Origin: Trachythela sp. YZ-2020
Lineage: Eukaryota; Cnidaria; Anthozoa; Malacalcyonacea; Clavulariidae
Direction of reading: 5' to 3'
DNA length: 64,000 nt
Assembly (NCBI GenBank): GCA_016169945.1
Contig: JADLSH010000367.1
Coordinates: forward strand, 682,001 to 746,000
Shown here: positions 1-12,900 of the stretch, piece after piece
Numbering within the stretch: the stretch's first letter is position 1
Layout: every line of letters starts with the position of its first letter
Position numbers and translations under genes: made by a program
Notes under the pieces: model-generated
Told to the model about the DNA's origin: nothing
Seen by the model: only the letters and a program-made list of their open reading frames with translations
The model's database searches: none

Positions 1-604
1 ATTATCGCTTTTAGGTCGGCAATTTCTTGCCGACCTGAAATTTCGGGAGTTTCAAGGACTGTGTCAGGCATGCAGTTGTCATGTAGATCTGTTGGTGAAA
101 AACCTGTAGTTGTCATGCAGTTGTCATGTAGATCTGTTGGTGGTAACAATTTTACATTAAAAATGACTGATTTACATAACAGACAATTTTGATTTCTTGA
201 ATAAAGCTATAGAAAAATTGAATAATATAAGAAGATATAAGAAGAAATTTGGTCTAAAAGAAAATCTTCTTAAAATAACATAAGATATAAGAAGAAATAA
301 TATAAGATTTGCCATCCTTGATCCCAACCGTATATACAGTAAGCTCCCCTCAAAATATAAGCCCCTTCGTGCATAGGCACATAAAAAAATACTCCACAAA
401 CACTTACCTCCAAATACGGTTTGCAAACGACGAAAATCGCCCACTAACTTTTTCAGATGAGATAGCGACAGATTCACCTACACCAACGACGTAAAAACAA
501 TGTAACGTATTGGGATATTGAAGTTTATACAGTGATTGGCTAGTGTGCATGGGGACGTGCGTCAAGAACTCGATGAAGTCATGAATCGCTTCTCAAATAC
601 CGTA
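1..604. other. Non-coding 3' flank or intron of the GRAMD1-like gene
   Basis: No exon can be supported here. A 26-base sequence occurs twice, near 73-98 and 117-142, as a small direct duplication. The rest is AT-rich with repeated 'ataagaagaaat' runs at 220-300. The missing C-terminal (transmembrane) exon of the GRAMD1-like gene should lie here or, more likely, left of the window. The open frames present are short and show no family signature. Confidence 0.5.
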
Positions 605-909
605 TTTACCCGATTAAGCGACGCCCCTGAATAAGCGCCGTACAGTATGAGAGCAAAAATATTAAAATGCGCTGTCCTCGAATAAACGCCGCACTAATTC
701 ACAACAACCCAGCGCTCAATCGAACATTTAATATCCTGTACTATACATTGTTTTGAAGTACAAAGGGAGTATATCTCAATTCTCTGTCGTTTAACTCTAT
801 CTGCAGAACTTTGGAAATACGCAGTTTCGTTGTGAAGGCAGATACAAATAGAATAATTATTGAAGAGTGCCGCCCTCAAATAAGCGCTGCATCAAAAACA
901 CTAAGTAAA
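605..909. mobile_element. Degenerate pogo/Tigger-like MITE, copy 1
   Basis: Begins with a terminal motif resembling 'tactcgtttaagcgccg' and is bordered by TA on both sides (603-604 and 910-911). The interior repeats 'aataagcgccg' modules. The right terminal repeat has lost most of its length, while the better copy at 3236-3448 keeps both. The TA target site and the short tandem termini fit a non-autonomous Tc1/mariner-pogo element; the family is inferred. Confidence 0.55.
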
Positions 910-934
910 TACACTGGCTACACTGATACAGTAC

Positions 935-3900
935 CTGTTTTCTGAGCTTCATCTCCTTTTATTTCTTTCTCGTGTATTTGCTGGCGTGAACGTTTTCTTG
1001 ATGAATTTAATCTTCTTCTTAAGTTTACAACGGATTCATCTTCTACCGTCCTTATAAAACCCTCTAAAAATATCAAAATAGAATTTAAGATAATAAGAGA
1101 TAACTACGGTGCAATGAGGATCAATTCATTTATAAAATATAAAGCTTTTCAATGCTAAAAAGAGCACTATTGGTCAACTCTCCGACGAAAGGCCTTCAAT
1201 AGAAATGTCGGATTTCTTTTCTAATTTTTATAGGCGTGCGATTGAATATCATGCATGCAGAACCGTATCAATTAGTAGTAAATTTAAGTTGTACTTACTT
1301 AAAAACTCAAAAAACGTTGACAATGCTTCCGTAGAATTCTTTGTTATCATATCTGTTGAATGAAAGAGAAAATATAAATACATTTAACCAATGCCGGTAA
1401 AATGTACTTCACGAGAGAGTGCCTTTTCCCGTGTTGGTCGCATGACACGAGTGCTTCCAGTCCCTTGTGTAGTAAATATCAAGATTTTTTCTCGGCATCT
1501 CGTTCGATAGGACTGATAGTAGGTGTTTGCAAATGGAATATTCGAACGAAAATTTATATACATTTTAAGACCTAGCCAGGAGCAGTTGCGAAAAATGCAA
1601 CTTTAAGCCCCCTAGCAGGAATCGAACCTGCGGCTCTGCGATTCTGGTGTAGCGCTCTAACCAACTGAGCTACTGTACAGAGTCCAGTTGCTGAGCATTA
1701 ACCAACCGCAAATTCGTGTATATATGATGGGAGTGATGCCAGTATATGGTATGGGTAAATATTAAGATTTTTCCTCGGCATCTCGTTCGATAGGACTGAT
1801 AGTAGAAGGTGTCTGTAGATGGAATATTCGAACGAAAATTTATATACATGAATTCTGACAGTTTTACCTGTGTGAATTACAGCAGATTTGTGAGTTGTAT
1901 GGAGCCATATTTGGCGTTTTAGATAATATATTGTCTATATAATATTGTCTTATGTATTGTTGCATGTTCTACCACTGTCATTTTGCCTTTAATTCTAACC
2001 TAAAGGTTTTTGTTTATAGATGAAAACAACAATCATGAGTAAATGTACTGGATAATGGGCTGGATAATTTTGACAGAACTACACCTCACTTGCAGAACAA
2101 TCTAAACTCATTGGTACATGTATATTTACAAGAGAAGAAGTTAACATCAACAGCAACCATATGTATATGGAGAGATCTTATTGATGGCACACAATATATA
2201 AAACTAAACCTATTATTCCATCTATTGGACGTTCTCCCACGCAACAATATTAATGTATGGATCTGATATGCTGTGTTATATACTTTATACATTCTATTAA
2301 AAAGCTAGATACATGGGTTATACTCCTGATTTTCAAAATTGTTAACATTTGCTACTGATGAATGGTCTTCAATAATATGACCTATTTGCTAATATATCCA
2401 CGTGGAATAAACAGTTCATTTGTGTTCCTTCATCACTGAATACCACATGTTGACGTCGTGTATCAATGTGTTTAAAAAGGCTTTTGAAACTGTGCGAGGG
2501 TGTATTAATCAGCGACATCTGGTATTCTGACAACATCCATGCATCTACAATTTTCTCACATACCTGATTGTAGTATATTATGGACTATCGAGAAGATTGT
2601 GAACCTAACATGTTTCAGCAAATGACATCATAAAATTAAATAAAATCTTTGCTATGTTATGGAAATAGTCTCTGCTAGTGAAATTTATATCAGCCATTTT
2701 ATTTTGTCATATGTACTAAACTGTCTGGCATAGTGATACTGTAAATCGTGAACCCCATTTAAAAATTAATATGAAAACCTTGTTCTACTGTGTATGATAT
2801 ATATTTTTGTGATATTTATAAAATATATTATTTTAACCCATTAGCTGGCAATGTGCCCAGATGCGCCCTACTTTAGTATTTTACTCCGTCTAACGCCAGA
2901 CGATTTTACTTGTCAATGGTAGGGTACTGCCAGTTAATGGTTAAATATCAATCTCTTATTCTTTACAAGTTACTGGTTGAATGAAGTGTATGTTTTTGTA
3001 CAAAATATGTGTAACTTATACAATTTAGGGCCAAATAGAATTGTTGAATATTATTCCTTCATGATGACAACAGTGGGATCACCACGAGCAGATACATGTA
3101 CGCTTAGAGTACCTATTTTTAGACCTAGCCAGCAGTTGCAAAAAATGTAACTTTAGGCCCTCTGGCAGGAATATTCGTTCGAATATTCCATCTACAAACA
3201 CCTTCTGTAGTAACACTGTAACAATAAAGGACGTATCTACTCGTTTAAGCGCCGGTCGCGATTAAGCGCCGCCCTCGAATAAGCGCCGCGATTTTTCACA
3301 ACAACGCGGCGCGTAATCTCTTTCCAGAACATTGGAAATGCACAATTCCGTTGTGAAGGCAGTTAGAAATAGAACAATTTTTAAAGAGCGCCGCCCTCAA
3401 ATAAGCGCCGCGTGAAAGCACTAAAAACGCGGCGCTCAAACGAGTAAATATAGCATATTAAATATACCAAGTGTTTAAGACATTTTACTTACTTTTTACA
3501 AATCCCCAGACAGGTCGAACATACTTCACGGAAGCCGTTACTCTAAAATATGAAAAATGAAGATACGTAAAAGATGTGTTTACTGGCAATTACTGCTGAG
3601 CAAGGACAAGTACATGGCTGCGACCAATTTTTATGGTTAAAAGAACGTACCTAAGTCGAGACATATAAGCGTTTACTTTTGAGAGACAATATCTGTGAAT
3701 GACGACGAAGCTATCTGCATAAGGAACACCTTCATTTATTACCTAAAATTGACACAGAATTCAATCTTTAGGGTAAAAAATAGGAAAATAAGAATAAGTT
3801 GGGGGGGGTGTGAGTAATCCGGCTGGGCCCAGGGAAAACTAATAATTCCGTATATGCATGTTTCACAAAGGCGGGATACCAAGAAATATTTGTTAGAAAC

Positions 3901-6900
3901 ATTTGCCTGGGAAAATTAAATTCTGGTTCGACCGGTGCGACTATCAAATACGCGACGTCTATTAGATAGTGGGCTTTTATTAGATCATTTGTAAACCATA
4001 AGGAGATTAATATTCTTACGCTTGTTTCCACCACATAAAATTGTCCTGGTTCACTTGATTCCAGTTGCTAAATAAAAATCAAGTATTGATATAAGTGCGG
4101 TATTGGAAAAGGACAAAACACTTTCAGTTTTGATCATACAATCCCAGAATTTCTCTTATGCAATTTCTCTTTTTCTTCTGTATTGAGAAAACGTATTTGC
4201 ATGTACGAACATATTTTGTACAGCTATATTCATGAAAACGAAACGTTGGTTTAATCAAAATGTGCACAAAAGATTAGATTTGTCTTTGAAGTTTTTAAAA
4301 TACTATATACAGTATGTACTGTACCAGAATAATATATATTGATTTTAATGAAGGACACTCCAAGATTCTTAGACCAAGCATTCGTGAGCGCCCTGGAATT
4401 TCGTCAAAATTAGAGAACACGTTCGCTTATATAGTTTTTATTACCTCAACATGCTCATCATGAACCTATCTAATTTAATATCCCATTTCAAGACCTCGAC
4501 TTGTGTTTTCCTACATGCAGTTATAATATTTAATCTGCACTAACCTGATTTTCCTGAATTCTTGCAGTTTTTGGACCTATGGCCAACCCAAGATTTATAG
4601 TGTATTTTACTGCACGCTTCTTCTTGTCATCCTCTTCTATCCAAGGTTCAATATCAAGATCTAGGAAACAATAAATAACAATAAAAACACAAATAGGAGC
4701 ACGATACAAAAGCAAAATACATTAGTAGCCTTTCATTTCTGGTAGGAGGGTTTGATTACTGCAAATAAATGTAGTCATCTGATTACATTTTCATCTTGGC
4801 GAGGTCATAATACATACTATATATTTCCACCCACAATGAACCTTTAAATCTGTTATTTATAGAGTAATAGATGACCAAAATTTAGAATAGTCGCTCCAAA
4901 CAGCAAAGGTTCTTTAGGGTACTGAGGTTTCTTCCTGCAGTAACACTGAACCATTAAGGGATGATGCTTACGTTAGGTTATTTTATTGTTTATTGTGTTT
5001 ACCACTCTGAGGTGGACGAAAAGCCTTAACAGGTTTTGCAACCCAATTGACAAAGGTTCCGAGGGTTAGTTAGTTAGTCAAGGTTAATCCCTAAGGGTTA
5101 GTTTCTAGTGAGGGAGGAAAACCGGAGTACCCGGAGAAAAACCCTCGAAGCACAGGGGAGAACCAACCAATCTCAACTTGCATACGTACCCTTACCAAAC
5201 CTGAGTAAATCTGTGCCCTCGACCTGCTGTATAGCCGGCTTAACTCAGAGGTAAGGGGCAGCGCGCTAACGGCATCTGCCACCCGTGCTTCATATAAAGT
5301 ATAACTTGGAGAACATTTTAGAACTGATACAGTAGAGCTATCCAGTATAAATAAAGTTTATGTAAGTTTATGTAGTTTTATAGTTTACTTTTCGTTAGAT
5401 GCTTATACTATTATAAACCTACCGAAATGTTTCCTTACTGAGCGAACACTGCGATAAAAATCACAGTCCGTAAATAGATACTCGTACAGTCTATCCACAT
5501 CAATAGCATATTCCTAAACAAGAACAACATATTACCATCTTATTAGCAATGAAGATAAAGTTATATTAAAGAACTGTAAGACTGAGGAAGTAACCACAAA
5601 CGTAGACTTGCTCCAAGTCGACCTCTACTAGGTCGAGCATAAACAATTGACTTCCGAAAATTCTTAATTCTTTCGCAAATTACTTCCTTGCAAATTCCTT
5701 CGTTATAAACAAAGACGAAGGACTTTGCGAAAGTCTACAACAAATGTTGCCAGAGGCAAAGAACAAAAACACCGCATTCATTGCACTTCACAATTTAAAT
5801 AGATTCCATACCTCATTCAGACATTCAAGATTGAGATGACTTTCGCAAGGACATAATACGGGTACTGCAAAACATAAAATTGAGTAAATAAATGACCAAG
5901 CAATTTATATCTGGTGAAAATTTGAATGTAGGCCTGTTCACACAATCAGATGTTATGGACACGATTATTGTTTGACATGCAAAATTGCAAATACTGTATA
6001 TCTTGCTTACACATACAAGTGTTTAATATATATATCTAGCGATTACTGTTGATATTGCCTTGTTAAGCATAATCAAAACACGTGTGAAGTTCTTGAGACA
6101 GTTTTCATAGTCGTTTGAATAGATAAACTAACTTTCTGAGTGTTTTTCTAAAAATTGTACTTTTGTACATAGAAATTCGCATTATATATGAGCAGATTCC
6201 TAAATAAAATGACGAGTTGCTATAATTGTAAAACACTCTAAAAGACACACCTTCCTCATCTTCATTGGATTCACTAACGCTTCCATCCTCAATTAAACTA
6301 TCACGATGTAGACTATCATTTACGTCTTCAGTACTGCTATGTTTCTTGTTTTGTCTCCGATTCTTTCTTCTCATTAATGGACTGAACTCCTTCTTAAAGG
6401 GAAATGGAAACCTTCGCCGTGTTTCATTAGGGGATTTACGCCGAGGAACAGTTCCATTGGAGCTGACTTTTGGAGCTGACGTTTGATCACCATTAGATTC
6501 TACTTGAGCTTTGCTTTCAGTTGGTGAAGCAGGGGATACCGCAATATCAGGAATAGTGGGTGCCAATGATGCTCTATCTTCCAATGACTAAAAGATTAAG
6601 ATACAAATACTTGTAGGCTAAGTATATAGTTGGTATATGATTAGTGTATAGTTCCTGGCCAAACGGTTATTGCATTCACACACAATCACAGACCTCAATA
6701 CTGTACTTTAATATACATATACTTTGTCAATAACAATTTCAACTGTACAGTGCCCGCGTCGGCCACGTGGACGCAGTAATCTTACAGAGTATTACTCCAG
6801 GTCAATTTTAGTGAGTAGTATCACTACTTGGCTAACAACAACTACTGTATCTAGTATCTGGCTTTTTTACCTTTTGGCATTTTACTCTAATGCCAGATGG

Positions 6901-9900
6901 TTTCACATACATATCAAGGGCAATGTGTTATTGTGATTGGTAGTACACTAAGGATAAAAATGTATTAAGTAAACATTACTTTATCATCTCCCTCTGTCTT
7001 GCTAGGATTACTATTCCGTCTTTCACCAGAGTTCTGTTCCTCTGAGTCAATCATGGAATCGTTATCAACATCTTCATCAACAATGATGTCATCATCATAA
7101 TCTGACGGTAGTTCATTGTTACTACCTCGACTGCTGTTGTCAATATCCTCGGAATCAATGTCTACATATTTCCCTACAGCTTTCATCAAAGCTGAAATAC
7201 CCTCAGGTTCATCCGACAGAATGTTCTTCCATATTCGTGTTACACTACGATACGTTGAATCTCTTGATATGAACGACGTGAAAAAATACTAGAAGCAATA
7301 AGGATAGAGGAGTTAATATAAGATCTAGACTTTATAGGAACTATGTTTTTTCATTATTCGTCAAGTACAGTATGTACATGTACAGCAGAGTTCTGCCCCT
7401 TGGTTGAGAATATTAACTACAAGGAATTTTTAAATGTTGACGAGGATTTTTGATGTTGTAAAATAGAAACTCTGGCACTCGAGATGGCAAACGACCAAGA
7501 ATATACACAAATACCACAATGTATTTTTTGCTTCTGAATATGAAGATACGGTAATTCATTGAGAGATATGGTAATTCATTGAGACATATGGTAAAAAATT
7601 AGGGACTTTCATAGTTTTTAAAGTCTTTAAAGGACCTGTAGTGTGAACCCTGTAACACCAAGCTTTAATGATACATGTGTAAGGAGAAATTAAGTAATCC
7701 ATTGATCTGATCAATTTGAGACTGTGCTACTTATATCTATACACTTCAGAAGAGTGCATAAACATTTTTTTTTAAATAAGGAAAGCATACCAAATTATGT
7801 AAACTATGCAGTACCTTCTCTGATTCAGTCCAAACTTGAACAGCATTTGGAATAACCAAAGCAGTTTTCTCTTTTGTCAGTGACGTGACATGCTTCAAGT
7901 TGATCGTAACCTAACAAACGCATTGAAAACATATTTAGCAATGTATTAGTTACACGATATTCATAAAAACAAACAAGAAACTAACAGACAACAAGACAAT
8001 ATAACAGTACACATATTGCTATCTGTTGTTCTCCCCAGACATTTCATCTTACCAAAGTTTCCCAACCAAATATATTAGCATAAAAGCAGAGCCAGCTCTG
8101 TGACACATATAATCTACCATGAACTAGAATATCTCTTTGTAATGCGCATGAATAATCTAAGGAAAAAAAGTTTAAACAAATCATGAATTACATAGGATAT
8201 GACAAACTACATGGATATGACAACAGGGATCAAGTGGCAGTTAACAGAGTGATAAAATGTTGTTTTTCTCACTATGTGTAGTAGTCTTGTAATTGGAAAC
8301 AAATAAATAAAATTGAGAGATGTTGTTCCATTTACATGCTCCTAAAGCCTGAACATTTGTAGAGTTGACCACCATTTGCTGCCATGTAACACCTACTGTA
8401 CTGAAACCCACCTATTAGAATGTTTTCAATCTTTGTACAGTACATTAAGAAACAGATCTTATTACTAACCTGTAATTAACTTCTCACTTTCAGGAATATT
8501 TTTGAACAATCTCCTGAAGTCACCTGCTTTTGATTTGTATGAGGGGAACATCTACAATTAAAAACATAAACTTATTAACCCATTAGCTGGCAATGCACCC
8601 AGATGCGCCCTACTCTGTCTAACGCCAGACGATTTTAATCGTCAGTGGTAGGGCACTACCAGTTAATGAGTTAAAGAGCAGTTGATGCTGAAAGTCCTAA
8701 CAGACATGGGCACATTTAGCATGTCATTCTCCTAACGCCAAGTTAAACTTTTTCACCTGCAGCACAATTGGAAATTGCAGCCAAAAATGACACCTTAACT
8801 GAGCATGCATAGATTGCACATGTTTTGCTGGTCTGAATATTAATAAGGTGAGCTACAGCTACTTATTATTTCAAGCTACTGTATACACGAATCGCGAATT
8901 TCGGCTGCGCATCCAAATGACACGTTCTGAGTCGGGCAAAAATCGCAGTTAAACATGTAGCTGCGACTGGATGATTTAAAATATGCGTATTAAGTATTCA
9001 AATGTTCAGTCATGCATTCGTGTTTTTATTGTTGTGATATGTAATCACAAATGCATGACTGAACATTTGAATACTTTAATACGCATATTTTAAATCATCC
9101 AGTCACAGCTACATGTCTTTCTTTAACTGTGATTTTTGCCAGAATTTCGCAATTCGTTAAGAAAAGGCTAAAGGCCTTTGACTGAGCCCACAATGCCATG
9201 CAATGAATGCTCAGCAATGTGATTTCCGGTTGTGGCAGTGAGCCCTTGATTCTTAATTGGTTGACAAATCTTTTGTTAACCAATTAAGGGCAAAGTTTTC
9301 ATTGGCCTAGTAATAACAACAATATTTCCAAGGTGATTAGAAAATGTTTATTTACAAGAGATGCAGAAATATATATTTTAATATATATCAAATTTAATCC
9401 TTGCAGCATAAAGGAGCCTTAGTTACAATTACAAAAATTACTGCAAAGTTTGAATACCTGTTGAAAGGATGCTGGTAGCCATGAAGATGATGATGAGCGC
9501 TAAAAAGTATACATTTCGTAATGGTGTCAGACATTAGATAGATGGTATATATTTAATTAATATTGATAATAGCTACATCCTGTATAATACATACTAGGCT
9601 GTTGTGCTCCCAACGCGAAAGGATTATTTTTTGGTGTTCTTAATTAATTTGTAATTTTCTTTCCTGAATTAAACAAATGCAAGAAGGACAAGAAGGCATT
9701 TTCAACGTAATCAAATGACGAACAGGACTTGTTTTGATTTCTCTACTAGTAATTGCACTCTCATTGGCTGTCAATTCCAGATAGGCCAATTAAAATGAGT
9801 TCTTACTTGCACAGCAAATCGGTCAATACGATCAATCAATACTAATTGATTGTTCATGACGATGTTAATTTTGAAAATGAACCGATGGGAGCAGCTGCAT

Positions 9901-12900
9901 GTATGTACAGTATATTCATTTCATTATGTGAGTGCACAAAATTTCAATAACACAAACTATTATTTTTAAAACTGTTCACCAAAATGCAAAGTCTAGTCTA
10001 GCTGATTGACTTAGTGTATTGTAATGGAAAATTGATCATACTGTACATTAACATATTGTTCAAATGTTCAATATTTACTCACAATGTTTTTTCTTGTGGA
10101 TGGTGATAGTTTTGAATCCTTATCAGACTTCTTTCTTTCATGTTTTTTACGCCTTTCTTTCAGTCTAGATGGGCTGAGATCGCGAAGACGAAACTTACTG
10201 CTACTTTCCACACTACTAAAATATACAAGAGAAATAAAATATTTAAATGCAATGTTCACACAAGCATTCACTTTGTATAGGTAATAGTATAGTTTCGAGT
10301 GCAATTTGGATATAACATGCACGAGTGAGTTTTTCAAAGACCTCAAAATAGCACGAGTCCGAAGGACGAGTGCTATTTGAGGTCTTTGAAAAACTCATGA
10401 GTGCATGTTATATCCAAATTTCACGAGAAACCATGCTATTACTTATTAATAATATACATAAAAATGTTCGAGACAACTATACTTTCAACTTACAAGTTTC
10501 GTCGAGCCGTCCATCGCTTCGTATTCTATTTTTATGAATCAGCAACGACTTGAAAGTTTCACTTAGCCAAGCAAGTTTAAGTCAAAGTTGTTTGAGTTAA
10601 AACTTGTTAATTTCGAATAAAAATAGCAGCCATATTTTTGGCCAGAACTCAACTTTCACTTATGTAGCTCGGCCGCCATATTTGTTTTATTTTGGAACAA
10701 TCTGTGGCCGTCATTTTCGAACAGAAACTGCTTACGCTGATTGGTTGATTTTAGGCGTTTCTGCTTTTCCGACCAATCAGATGAGTTTGTTACAGATTTT
10801 TGCATTGTTGTTACAGATTTTTGCACTGTTGTTACAGATTTTTGCACTGCTGTTACAGATTTTTGCACTGCTGTTTGGGATTAACTGCACTGAAATCAAC
10901 CAATCAGCGTCGAGTAATATTTTTATCTATATTATTAGTCAGATAATATCATTGACCTTGGTCTGAAAAATTCTTGATATCATGCTCAGCCCAATTGTTT
11001 AATACAGTACAGTGCTAATGAAACTTAGCATTGCATAATGAGCGATTTGACACTATCGAGCGAGATTTTAACCCTAATGAAAAAACTGAGAGTTGTGAGA
11101 ATGCGAGCATGTATTGTTGAGCCTGTGTTTATATACTGTATTCAACATCCCTGTTTACTCTGTTAAAAATTAATCATTTATGACAATGGCAATGACAAAG
11201 GCAATAAGCTTTGCCTTTACTTTAGTTGTACAAGCAAAGTTTGCCTGTTTTTGGAGATCATTATATAGCTTTTAAGGTTTTACTGTAAGTCTGTATACTG
11301 CATCATCTGCTAGTGCTATACATTATTCATAAATTTCGATATCCCCACATTTATAAGGTTTTATTGTGAAGTTGCAACAAATTGCTGTCTAGACTGTTTC
11401 GAAAGCTGTTTCGAAAATTGTGCCACTTCAAGAAATGTATTTACATCGTATTAATGCTGGCCAGGATAACAGCAACTTATTATGCTTGAACTAGAACTTA
11501 TACGGTAGACTTTAACTTGGATAAACATTTTAAGTAGTCAAAAACCGCAACTTTCTTTCCTGTCCGTCCACATCGTTGATATATATATATATATATACTT
11601 GAACACCATTACGCGAGAGGATTTAATAACTTGCACAATTCCAATCATAGGAATATTAGCTACATACAGGTATTCCTTAAAGTTTAAGGCGCAAACAATA
11701 CTAGAGTTTTGCGAGAATTCTTGAGACTCGCAAAATGTTCTAGTATTGCGTTTCGAGAGACGTATTGAAGATTGAGCATAAGTCAATAATGATATTAATC
11801 TATATTTATTGCTAGTTTTACCTTGCAGATCTTCGTAAGGATGATTCCTCAGCATTAATGCTAATATGAAAGAAAACAACAAAGAATGATTAATATTTAA
11901 GCTAGCAGCTTTATAACATATTATACTACATATATTTCAGCTAATTATGTGCATTATTCAGAAAACTCTACACTGTACTTTTTTTACAATGGGGGTCCAT
12001 ACTGGAAAAATATTTTCCCCGAGACCAAAGGTCGAGGGATGCTTCTGAGGCAGAGGGAAAATATTTTTCAGTACGGACCGACCTAAACGGTAAATAGCGT
12101 TTTTATTTTTTCCCAGTACTAGTCTAGGTAGTGATTCACCATCAACTGAATTTGCCTCGGAATTTGCACAAGGATAGGAATTTGCATTGTTTTTGGACTA
12201 TAATTTTCCAAATATTTCAAGACACTTCAATTTTTTAAAATTTCTATTTATGTGTGGTTTTTCATCGTTTAATGCTAAAACTTCGACTGCTTCGACTTTA
12301 CTCTGTCGAAAACATTTTGCACAATTGAAACACTGCCGTTTATCTTGTTTTCTTGGAGGAAATGTCTTGTTTTCAATTGAACTTTTTGTTATGGTTATTT
12401 TTTATCAATTTTAGAAACCAAATCACAGCAAATTCTCAAAAGATATGACGCATGCTGCATGTCGGCCAAGTCGAAAGCCGTAGCTTTTATTTATATTATT
12501 TTTCTGTTTTTAACATAAAATTTAAGCTAGATTAAAAATTTTGACATCGTCTAGGGAGTAACTGACTAAGTTTAATATAGTCCAAGCATATTTTGGAGGG
12601 AATTTTTTGTAAACAAAAATTTTCAAAAAAAGAACTCTTTGGACCACAGTCAAATACCGTAAAAAGCTGCCCGCTCACACAACCAATCAGATTGCAGGAA
12701 ATCAAAAAATATCAATAGCTGTACACAAATAAAAAAATAATATTTAACTAAAACACCACACATGGTGATAAAATATATGTGTTAATAGTATAGAATGCTG
12801 TCTGATTATTAACCCATTAATACCCAACATTTTCTTCTGACAACTAAATCAAAGTATGGCACATTAGGCACAGTAAGTATCTACTGCTTAATGGGTTAAC

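Noticed and set aside
1606..1680. Functional tRNA gene on the minus strand
   Set aside because: A and B boxes are good, but the acceptor stem does not pair and the anticodon stem is poor; the sequence continues into a repeated body, so it is a SINE.
2590..2700. Minus-strand 'DYFHNIAK' as the missing DYF exon of the GRAMD1-like gene
   Set aside because: Only an acceptor giving the wrong phase is available and all other frames hit stops.
10656..10868. Repetitive protein with KSVT/QIFALL repeats
   Set aside because: It is produced by the 21-bp tandem array and has no splice or conservation support.
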